From Liolophura sinensis (Eukaryota > Mollusca > Polyplacophora > Chitonida > Chitonidae), in contig NC_088302.1 in the NCBI RefSeq assembly GCF_032854445.1, forward strand, positions 11,777,338 to 11,841,337: DNA of 64,000 nt, read 5' to 3'. Numbering within the stretch: the stretch's first letter is position 1; each line of letters begins with the position of its first letter. Shown here in pieces: positions 33,516 to 44,015 of the stretch. Under the pieces are notes generated by a model. It was not told where the DNA came from. It ran no database searches and worked only from the letters and a program-made list of their open reading frames with translations. The translations under genes were made by a program, and so were the position numbers.

Positions 33516-36032
33516 CTGAAAAGTCCAAATGGGAAATGATCAGGTGGTTTTATGACCTAGAAAGTTACCAACTGTGCTGCACAGCATCGGTATAAACAAG
33601 GCGGTTGGCAAAATCCAGCATCCCGGCTTGGTGGCGGGATGAAACCACAGGCCTTCAAACAAAATCAGAGAGTTCTAGGCAAGGTGCTGAAAGGTGGAAA
33701 AAGCCCAGTTCCCCTCTGAGGAAATCTACCCATCCTGGGTCAAGCAGGGCAGACTAGATCCACAGGGAAAAAGCTACCAGGCAGGTTTCTGCCCTGGGAT
33801 GTATTAAACACTGCAGCTGACTTTGTTTCCTCACCCCCACCACATCTTACATCACTATGAAGGTCAGTCCATATCTACCAGGCTCAGATAGGTCCTTATC
33901 TTTCGATCGGAGCAGGACACCGCAGACATAACAGTCACTGACGATCCACCTTCCCACAGCAGCTATCTAGCTTTAGCCAATTTTCACCCGCAGAAAGGTA
34001 ATTTAGGAGAACCCTCCTTGTGTGCCCGTTGGCGAAGGTGCGTGACAAAAATCAATACCCAGTAATCAAATGCGCACAGATGCATCAGGTACACTAGCAA
34101 ACTATGGCTACGTGAGCTAATCAAAGGTGAATATATGGCAAAACACTCTGACTGTCCCTCAACCACACCCTTACTACTAAACACACATTCACATAGCTCA
34201 GAGTTTGTGACAAATCAGTGGTGACAACTGCCATAAAATGGGACGAACATCTCAAATTACATGCCAGAATTTTATAGCAATCTGACAGAAGCAGGATTAA
34301 AGTTCACATACAATGCATGTTTCCTACAAAAATTAAGGTAATGTAAAGAAACAAAAGATCAGAAATAGATCAATGTTTTTGTTGTGAATGAAGTACACAT
34401 TATGACAAGGATTTCAATACATAATGCTCTGCTTGGCTTTGCTTTGCCTTCAACTTGAATCAATCAATCAAAGCGCTCTCATCATATAAAATACATTTTG
34501 ATGTCTACAACAGCTTGGTTTAACCACATTCACAACATTATTACAAAAGCTCATCAGAGATTAATTAGCCCCTTTGCAGGCTTTGGCTGTGATTTATTTT
34601 TTTTTTTTTACTATAGTTTAGCAATTTAACAAATAATATTTCACTTATGGGTGGAGCAAACCAACAGAAACAAACTAGTATATACCCATAGCCAATTTCT
34701 GGAAAGATTGAGTATCACAGAGAAAACGGACAAATTTCATATGTGCAATTTATTTAAATGATATAAAATAACATATTTTAATTTACACATATGATATTAG
34801 CAAAATAAAGCATAATTATAAATAAAACAAAAACAACACAGCCTAACCTGATGGATTTCAGTCTTTTTTACAAATGAACACATCTAACCCTGATGTTACT
34901 TAATTGTCAGGTTGGTATTGGTATAACAACAAGAATTCCATATAATAAAAAAAATAAAAAATGAACTGCCAACTGAAAAAAAAATTAAATTGCATTAATC
35001 AAACCATCAGAAAAATGATTAAAGTAATTTGCACTAACATAATTACTATTAAACACAAACATGAGAAACCACAAATCTCACCTGAAACCCTCGACCAGCT
35101 ATTTTCCACAATTACAATCCCGAAATGCAGTGTAAAATTACTTTTCTTAATCCACTGTTGATCGAACCTCAAGCGAAAACTGGACTAATATCCACTAAGC
35201 TCTGTTAAACTTATAATCCTTAAAATCTGAGGGGTGAAGAGCTTTTGTATTTCCCCCTGCCTCCTCCAGGGCTTAACTGTCCCTCCCTCCAGAGGACTGG
35301 GTTCAAGTGAAACTAAAACAGAACCAGTGCTAACTGTACAGTACTTACAGGCTGGCCAATAGAGACTGGTTCCACCACTGACAGGATTACATCTTACATT
35401 ATTTATAGAGCTCTAGCAGAGTAGCTGGCTTCCACAACCACATGTTTAACCTGGATTGGTACAGCAGCCACATGCTGGTGGCCAGCAGCAGTCCAGCAGA
35501 ATCCGCTATAAACACCCCTACTGATGGATGAGCACCATATAACAGCCAAAACAAATACCAAACGATAAACAGTTTCGCTTTGATGGGCAGAACAAATTGA
35601 TGTCAGTAATTTAGATACTATTTTTGTCATCAGTCAAATGTTGTCAAAATGTGTTGCATTTTTCTTTCTTTGGGGAGATTTTGTTTTAATCACCGCATTT
35701 GACCAAATATTTAAAACATGGCTAAGATGCTCATTTTCTTACTCACCTTTTCTAATATTTCCTTCATCTTTGAAAGATGTTTTACAGTCTAACTGTTCCT
35801 ATAATAATATATAATAGCTAACCCAAACTACCAAACATAATTTACAGCTTTTTGTTTTCAGAACTAACTTGAAAACTGTTTTGAAAATGAAATAATCCCA
35901 AATATTTAATCTTCTAATAAAATGTTTAACTTTTAATTACAAAATTATAAACTGTGGTAAGGAAAAAAAAACCAGGTCACATTTTTCTTAATTTTAACAC
36001 AAAGAATTTCATAATCACAAACTTAAACGTAC

Positions 36033-36058
36033 CTTGTTTCAACAAACTACGAAACTGT
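36033..36058 (-). CDS. Candidate 26-nt microexon with coil-like sequence
   Basis: Acceptor aaacgctattcag before 36058 and donor GTACGT starting at 36032. In phase 2 in, 1 out it reads QFRSLLKQ and joins exon 5 in frame (…LLKQ-E-ASLRQLRG…), a natural extension of the coiled coil. However, exon 4 leaves phase 1, so a further phase 1-to-2 exon would be required. A 22-nt candidate at about 41320-41345 (reading VMASAC) has that phase but weak signals. Confidence 0.3.
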
Positions 36059-37708
36059 CTGAATAGCGTTTAATTATTTTAGTTGTTAACAATTATTTAC
36101 ACATGGCCGGCGGTGAGAACAGTCAAGATCATCGGATCCTCCAAAAAATGTCTGCCAGCACTGCCAATGTTTCATGGATTGTCTAATGCAGTCACCACGT
36201 GCCAATAAATACAGTGTAGTTACACCAGTTCCAACAAATTCTTTCACCTGTTTTTTTTTTGTTTTTTCTCTCGCTAAAAGTCCAGCCTATAAGCATTCCA
36301 CAGTTGTATGCATCAGAATAATTTGCTTCGGATTACAGCGGTACAACCCCACAACTTGAGGCGAGACCACCTGCTATGATAATAAGTTTGGCAAATCAAC
36401 ACCATGAAGGTTTATTCTAACTTTTAACAGGCACGTTTACAACGGAAACTGACAATTCAATGGCACATTTTCGGAAGCGTTCGCATATAATATTAGTGCA
36501 TATGTACTGACCATCAACTGAAAGGTATAAGCAAAATAAATCTAAGAAAAATGCCAAATACATTTCCATGTGTACATATACTTGTTATTTTCTATCATTC
36601 ATGACACCTGTGCAGTACCTGTTGAAAATAATTCATATGTGTCAGATGATGCAAAGGGAATACTGAAATTTTGTGTAGGCATTTTCGGCATTGAATACTC
36701 AAAACACAGCACTGCAATTCCTTGGGGTCTTAGCTAGCATGATGTCAATCAGATGAATGACGGTGGAGAAAGTTCTAAGCATGGATGAGACAGACAAGGG
36801 GATGAAAGAGAGGAAAATATAAACCATACTCATAATTTCGAGATTTTCAGCATTTCTGAAGTAAATTCTGAACATTTCTCTAATGCATTTTTGGACTAAA
36901 TAAAGAGGAATTCTTCCAAACAGAGGACAAATCTCATGCCTGTCTAAGGCATATATACATGTGTATACATACCTGGATGTACATATATAGGTGACTCTTC
37001 TATCTTAAAAGTACTAAATTTATATATGTATATTTTTCTTTTGTCTTTGATATGTAAAAGAATTAGCTATGCTCATCTAGGTTTTTTCTTCTTCCAAATA
37101 TTTATTTATTAGAATGTTTCAGTACCGATATGTGTATAAGTGGACCAGAGACTGGTCAAGCTTTCAGCTTATAGGCGGTATTTGGACAATTGGAATTGTT
37201 TCAGTGTGCAGGTTAGGCGTTCTTATGGATAATTTTTCCATGTTCATATGAACATTTGCTTCCCTAGTTAAATTAGTTTCTACATATTTGTTAGAGCTTT
37301 GGTTCAACATGTACATAATTATAGAAGTATAGTTTGGATTCAATCTGTTTTGACATTTACTTGTATTTCACATTCACATATTTCAATAAATGTCATTATC
37401 ATTATGTCATATAGAATTTTTTAATGCAATTTTCAGTTCTGCATCTTGACAGATTATCTACTTAAAAGTGGAAAAAAAATCTGAAAATGCTAGTTAAGAA
37501 AATCCATGAATTTTTTTGGGGTCATACTAAATCAATAATGGGATTCTCAAATTCTAATGTGACATTTTTGACAGTCTCTTGCCATCATATTCAATTTGCA
37601 TTAATAGCATCCAATAAATGTCATCAGCAAATGAAACACAAAAAATAAGCAGGCTTCTTTTTTATAGCAACTCAACCATCACTGCTACTGGTTTTATTAT
37701 TACCCACA

Positions 37709-38120
37709 ATAACAGCTCTGTTCAGTTGTTATAACACACCTATGCCCCCTTAATTTGTCTACAGTACAGAAAACGACCAAACTTGTTAAAACCAAGAAAA
37801 AATGGAAACACTAATATTGCTTCCATGTGAAAGTTCTAATCAGGTTATGTGTACAAAATTTCAAAGATCTATTGTAAATACTTCAAGTAAATAAACACAT
37901 TTCCTGAATGAAAAATAACAGCTCTGTTCAGTTGTTATAACACACCTATGCCCCCTTAATTTGTCTACAGTACAGAAAACGACCAAACTTGTTAAAACCA
38001 AGAAAAAATGGAAACACTAATATTGCTCCCATGTGAAAGTTCTAATCAGGTTATGTGTACAAAATTTCAAAGATCTATTGTAAATACTTCAGCTAAATAA
38101 ACACATTTCCTGAATGAAAA
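37709..38120. repeat. 206-bp perfect-spacing tandem duplication
   Basis: Positions 37709-37914 and 37915-38120 are almost identical; I see only gcttccatg/gctcccatg and caagtaaat/cagctaaat differences. This is a recent duplication. The unit lies inside a longer dispersed element (to about 38290) that includes tttcaaagatctattg, cccgagaaattatgtcc and agacggacagg, motifs typical of repeats in mollusc genomes. Confidence 0.95.
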
Positions 38121-39466
38121 ATGGCTTTAAAAAAAGTGTTCAAAAATTTAAACAGGTCATGTCCCTAATGAGGAATAGGTGTGTGTGAAAAAATTGTGGT
38201 AGTCCTATCTCAAACAGTTCCCGAGAAATTATGTCCAGGAGTAATACATGTACACACTTTAATACCAACAGACGGACAGGTGTATATCAAAATCAATGTC
38301 ACAAACCTTTCCTGACTGGTCTTAAATAAAATTTAAAAAAAATAAAATAAAGAAATGCAATGTTACAGGGAAACAAGGGTCATACAAAAATACTTCAAAG
38401 TGCCATTTTCCGAGTAGGACTTTATCCTTCCATGCAAATAAAACACTTTTGTAAAGTCAAAAGAATTCTCAGAGTCAGGCAAAATGAGTGCCTCAAGTTG
38501 CCAGTGGAATTTCAGGTAGACTAGAGTAATTCCTTGGTTGTTTATTTCACCAAATGACTGCATGCAGGACTTTGGCCCCTATTTATTTTAGTAAATCAGG
38601 AATGTTCTGATACCTGAACATGCAGGTAGACCATTATCCTTTGTGTTACTTGACTGACTTTAAATCCTATAATCATCATAAGCCCATCATAAGCCATGGA
38701 TATAATGTTTTATTTTAGAATGGACCATGTGTGTATATCACTCCAGGGTATTCTTTTTTTTTTTTTTTTTTCATCAGGAATTTTCTGCACATCTGCCCTA
38801 AATTGCTACCATATATCAGGAAACCTTTGTCCTTACATAAACTCAGCTCATCCAAACACAAAAATCTAGGTATTTTTTTTACCTCAGCATTGCAAAGGGC
38901 ATTTCTATACTGGTTAATACGATGTATATAATACAATACAATTCTATAAAAAGATAAATAGAAAAATATTACTAAAACACTGGTGCTGGTCAGGTGACAC
39001 CATGAGTAAATATATCCTGCTATCAATGCCAGTGCTTCTTCCTGATAATTCCTCTTAACTCACAGTTCCTGTCAAAAGAAATCGATCAAACATATTTATA
39101 CACAAGTGCCATGTTCAGGTTCTGGGTCGTGTAATTGCTAATGCTGACAACAGAATCTGTGCAAAAGATGGGGGCAGGTTGATCCGACCAATCAAATGGC
39201 TCGGTCGTATATGGCAAACTTGGTGATATCTACGTCCTGATGACATGGCCTCAGTCTCTGTTCAAATAGCATGGGTGGGCGAAAACAAACACAAGGGTTG
39301 CAAGATGAAAATCAATTTGTTTGTATAGGACTGAAAAGATAGCAAGGAGAAAACATTCCTTAGTTTCCTTAAAAGAAGGATGCTGATAAAACAAATTCCA
39401 ACCAAAAAATAGTTGTTCATTGCCAAATTAATGGAGAGTAAATCTTTCAATTTTGAAAGAACTCTG

Positions 39467-39480
39467 CTAATCAGGTAACA
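39467..39480 (+). repeat. Target-site duplication, left
   Basis: ctaatcaggtaaca, identical to 39751-39764, flanking the SINE at 39481-39750. Confidence 0.9.
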
Positions 39481-39750
39481 TTTATTTATTTGATTTATTT
39501 GATTGGTGTTTTATGCCATACTCAAGAATATTTCACTTATACCACGGCGGCCAGCATTATGGTGGGAGGAAACCGGGCACAGCCTGGGGGAAACCCACGA
39601 CCATCTGCAGGTTGCTGACAGACCTTCCCACGTATGGCCGGAGAGCAAGCCAGCGTGAGCTGGACTTGAACTCACAGTGACAGCATTGGTGAGAGACTCC
39701 TGGATCATTACGCTGCGCTAGCGAGCTAACCGACTGAGCCACGGAGGCCC
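39481..39750 (-). mobile_element. Full-length tRNA-derived SINE with intact target-site duplication, copy 2
   Basis: Read on the minus strand: head gcctccgtggctcagtcggt with A box TGGCTCAGTCGG (about 39741-39730), B box GAGTTCAAGTCC (39673-39662), a body with accttcccacgtatg-like and gtggg-rich blocks, the conserved part agtgaaatattcttgag, and an AT-rich tail of tttatt units at 39481. Both ends abut a perfect 14-bp duplication. About 270 bp. It would be transcribed by RNA polymerase III and mobilised by a LINE reverse transcriptase (known for SINEs). It is the youngest-looking copy here. Confidence 0.92.
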
Positions 39751-39764
39751 CTAATCAGGTAACA
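39751..39764 (+). repeat. Target-site duplication, right
   Basis: ctaatcaggtaaca, the partner of 39467-39480. Confidence 0.9.
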
Positions 39765-42700
39765 CTTTCTCATTCTAGTTCCTTGTACTCAAATGACACA
39801 GTCAACATTGATGACTGCAAATTATATATGCTTGTGTCTTTGCAATTATCAGTTTCATCAAACTTACACATTGCAAGCCATAGAACCAGTCAATAAAAAG
39901 GTTTTAAAAATATGCAATCAATTCTTTGATAATATTACCATTCAACATACATGAACTGTCAATATTTATAGCAGCCCTCAAACTATTGTGCAAATTTATA
40001 CAGCTAATATTACATTGTGAACTAGAGAAGTTAAAATGAAAATCTTCTGAAAAAATGGAATTAAAAAAAAAATTTTGATACTATTTTGACTAGATTTTAA
40101 CATCATCATAAAGAACTGGCTATATCTTCTATCGTTAGAAGCAATCCAATCTATGTTTTAAATTATTAAATGTAAAATGCAAAATTTAGCATATTCGTGG
40201 TAACTTCTTTCAAGCATTCAGTCTTACACTTCAAGCTGTTAAATAGCTGCTTACCTATGTCTGGATTTATGGTTGCAGGGAAAAACTTCCTCCTGCCAGA
40301 AATCTTGATTAAACATTGCCGATTCATTACATGCCACACTGCTTCACATAGCTTACTTGCGAAGCTTTATGTTTCTGAACAAACAATTTGCTTCGCGAAA
40401 ATGAGAACGTCCTAAGTGAACTCAAGAGTTCTAAGGGCTGCAGAAAACAGCAAGTGCCTGGTGAAATATGGCACCTGTGGAAAACTTTCGTTTATGCTGT
40501 CATTTTAGCCTTGTGGAACACTTGCTTCAACAATTATGTCCAATTCGCTTTGACATAAAACATTGTCTGCTGGACAACCATTGGCCTATAAAACATACCA
40601 AACTCATGCACATACAGGTGATTACAGACAAAAAAGCAATGTAAACGAAGCTCAATGGCCCAAGTCCTCTAGCGTCTGGTGATGGTTAACCCATGCTTGG
40701 CATTATACAGTGGTAAAAAATGATCTTACAAGGAACATTGCTATTTGCCAATGATATAATCAACAGTTTGAGAACATCAATGTGCTGTCATGTTAAAGAG
40801 CATCACACACAATGCCAACAAAGTTTGCAAATTTTAGATCTTCACGTAAAGTGTTTCGGTATACATGCATGATGTGGTTGTGCCAAAACAAATTACGGAC
40901 TGACAAGCAGACAACATAATACCATAAACATACAACCAGTAATAAGAGGGTGTACAAAAAGTAACGAGTTTTTTTTGAGGTTGCAAAGGTCAAGAAATTA
41001 GTCCATGTAAAATACAGGTCATTAAATTCTACCATTTATACACTATAGTGGCAAAACACCCTAAATGACCTAAAATTTTCACTCACAAAAGTGCATTTTT
41101 AGAAGCAAATAAATGTCTCAAAATATCATTAATTGTAATAAATTTTGGTGCTGAAACTTTTTCAATACAGTATCAACCCATGTTCTAAGTTTACCTCAAA
41201 CACCTTTCTAATATCAAGAGAACTCTCAGAATTAGGAAAAATGGGCAAGTTAGTCATGGATGAAATTTACGGTCATTTATTGTATATATGATTATGAATG
41301 GAAACCTTACATGTTGTGATAAGTGTACCTGCATGCTGAGGCCATGACCACTGACCAGTACAGGTCAAAACGCCCCGTATATACATGTACGTTATACATG
41401 ATAGTATATTAAGTACAGGTGTCTAACACTCTCTAGCTGCCACAACACCATATTACTGATCATAAAGATGGAACACTTTAGACCACATAGGGATGAAGCC
41501 ATTTACAGTATGACAGGATGGGAGCAGTGTTGTACCAATGCTCCCCACACTTAAGATGGTCTGCAGTACCACCCCTCACATATGCCTCGAGCTATTGTTG
41601 GTGTTTGACTTGGCACTTAAAGCCATTCACGTCAGAATCCCAGCCACATGACAGCTAGCTTTAGTTATCCGTGACAGTTGGCAAAAACAAACTGGATCAA
41701 GACTATAAAGAAAACGAAGGCATTGATGGTCACTTAATAATGCTCACTTCATTCCCCACAGGTTTGTTTCAGTCACCATTGTGGAAATTCAGCAAGATTT
41801 TTTTTTGCTTTTTAAGCTTCACTAGTAGCCTATTGAAGATGACAATTCAGACCAGAACAAGGCAAAAATGGCACCAGGAAATAACCAAAGACTTCGAGAA
41901 GCCATATAAAGGAATGTGCATTGCATAGTTCCATTATAGTCAATTTTTACCCCATGCTTTTCCGACATCGTTTTGTTAGTGTACCTCACTTGTGTTTCAC
42001 AACACGCCCATATTTCATTTATATGACAGTTCATGCATAATTCAGGGACAGTGTCTCCATAAAGTGAGATATGACTTGGGCCAATAATCAGACCTTCAAT
42101 ATAATGGATAATTTTATGCGAACAGAAGTACAAATTACACTAAATTCTCGACCAAATTCGACCACAGATGTATAGTATGTTTTGTTATATTAGACGAACG
42201 CCATCTAATTTATAGAGTTTTTTTTGTAACTTCGGTAAAGTTCATATCTGTCCCAACCTGAACAATACAAAGTCATCAAAATCATATATATTAAGTTCTC
42301 AAAGAGACACTTTACTGGTCAAATTTGTTGAAGAAAGGTTAGTCTTAACATACACAGAAACCTTGTTCCACCTTCCCAATTTTAATAACTAAGATCCAAA
42401 ATACAGGCATTAAAACAACATTTCAAATTTTTGACTTTAGTCAAAATTGCCTGTGTCAAATCAGCCGCAGGTTAATGGGTAGTAAGGCCAGGATTAACCA
42501 GCGCCTCTGGTTCAAATCACAGAAGAATTTGGGTTGGAAAATCCATCCTGATTTGCAAGGGTCTAAACAGCTTGTGGGACAACCTTCAGTAAGGGTTCAG
42601 GTTTCTTATAAGTCGGAAAGGAATAAACATAGAGTCTTGGCAGATCCTCTCTAATTGGCATGATCATGATGAAATCAGTGTTACAAGCTCATTGCCTTTG

Positions 42701-43514
42701 GCGGGCAAGTGATGTAAATTATGCATGTGTAACTCTAAAGAGAATGCAAAAACTGTCGTCCAAAAATGAACTCTGACAGTGTTCAGAAACCAGGATATAA
42801 AAGCTGATGACTATACACAGAAAACCATTACCTAATTCTGCTTGGGGCTCAGAGGCATGTAAATTGCTCCTATCTAAGCATTTAAATGAACAATTAGAAT
42901 AAAATCTTAACTGAGGTAAATTGACAAGAGACAGCATTTCACTGGTTACGTGTGACCATTTGCCAGCTATCACACTGTTGTTGCTGCTCTGATTTTGCTC
43001 TCTAAGCTATAAGTCTTGACAACAATAGTACAAAAAAGGTTTTGATGATAAACATTCTAGCTTGAATTTGTTTAAATAACTATCTATATACTTAGCTGTC
43101 CGTGATTTAACTCATATTTCAGTGGGTAATTTACATGAGGGTTTGCTCACCACAAAGTAACCATTGGTTAGAGGTCCACCGATGCATCTCAAGTAGCAGC
43201 CCGAAAACACATATAATCCATAGTGACTAACGGACTTGGGGAGATTTGGTTTTAAAATCAAGGAAGTCGCAACAGTGGCAATGACTCGGGCACAAGCATT
43301 TAACTAAAAGTGGCAAATGATTTCTCCTGAAAATAAAAGTCCCTAAAACAGTACAACAAGAAAAGCTCCACACTAGTCGCAATCCTCCAGGGTCAGAGAA
43401 CATCTTAATAGAACTGTTAGATTCCTCATTACTCCATACAATCAGATCCAGGGCCACCACTGTTTCTGACCAATCAATGAACAAGTCTCAAAGCCAACAA
43501 CAGTAGAAACTCAC

Positions 43515-44015
43515 CTAAGACACTTGTTGTATTCTGATTGGATGAGACCGGCATGGAAATGGTTTCCTCAGGGATCTCAACCATGCGTGGCGACTGAGGG
43601 CTTAGCTGAGGCTTATAGGATGTTTGAACGGGGGCTTGAACAAGGTGCTTGACTTCCTCCTCTTCAAACAAATTGTCATCCTCTGGAGTTTCATCCACTT
43701 CTGGAGTTTCGTTGGCCTCTGGAATTTCATCAACTTCTGGAGTTTCGTCCCCCTCCGGAGTTTCGTCCTCTTCTGAAATATGCAAACTCTCGGTAAAGTC
43801 TGCCTGTTCTGGCAGAGTGCTGGACACTTCTTCTTCTTCGTCGTCCTGTTCTAAGTTTTTCGTAAATCCATTTGAGATCACCTCAGTTTCTTGTGTGGAG
43901 CCATTTTCGGACAAAGCTTCATTAAATTGGCCAGTTTCTTTAGTGTTTTGCTCTTTCCCTTCAATTTGTTCCTCACTGGTGAGGGTGTCTGAGATAATTT
44001 CTTGCACTATACCTT
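43515..44015 (-). CDS. Exon 4: long acidic, repetitive exon
   Basis: 501 bp, phase 1 in and 1 out (167 codons). Acceptor tttactttttcctccacag before 44015; donor GTGAGT starts at 43514. It opens E-GIVQEIISDTLTSEEQIEG, then runs of Glu/Asp with Thr/Ser, including QDDEEEEVSSTLPEQ and a five-fold six-residue repeat (DETPEV, DEIPEA, NETPEV, DETPED) encoded by an 18-bp tandem repeat at 43681-43775. It ends with a Pro/Gln/Ser part, KPQLSPQSPRMVEIPEE. Highly acidic, certainly disordered; likely a spacer or a protein-binding and phosphorylation region. A plus-strand Ser-rich open frame over it is its shadow. Confidence 0.88.
43681..43775 (-). repeat. 18-bp in-frame coding repeat
   Basis: About five units of the form tctggagtttcrtccac on the plus strand, each encoding E-T-P-E-V-D or a variant. 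In-frame expansion within exon 4; probably length-variable between individuals or species. Confidence 0.85.

Larger units (their letters stand above)
33516..43514 (-). other. 10-kb intron with a duplication, a SINE and a candidate microexon
   Basis: Between exons 5 and 4. Contents: a GC-richer island at 33550-33980, T/A runs, a strong minus-strand donor (GTAAGT) at 35340, the candidate microexon 36033-36058, the 206-bp tandem duplication at 37709-38120 within a larger dispersed element, a full-length SINE at 39481-39750, and a tRNA-like B-box sequence (tctggttcaaatcac) near 42507. Other stretches are plain AT-rich. Confidence 0.55.

Noticed and set aside
39056-39065. Five-nucleotide exon (strong acceptor ttcttttgacag, then GAACT, then GTGAGT)
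   Set aside because: Signals are striking but phase does not suit exons 4 and 5, and a 5-nt exon is too short to argue for without reads.
42470-42620. tRNA gene or SINE around tctggttcaaatcac
   Set aside because: Only a B-box-like string is present; no A box at the right spacing and no tRNA fold that I can draw.
43144-43185. Exon reading CIGGPLTNGYFV with a GTGAGC donor
   Set aside because: Phase 2 in, 0 out fits neither exon 4 nor exon 5; the text also looks like dispersed-repeat sequence.
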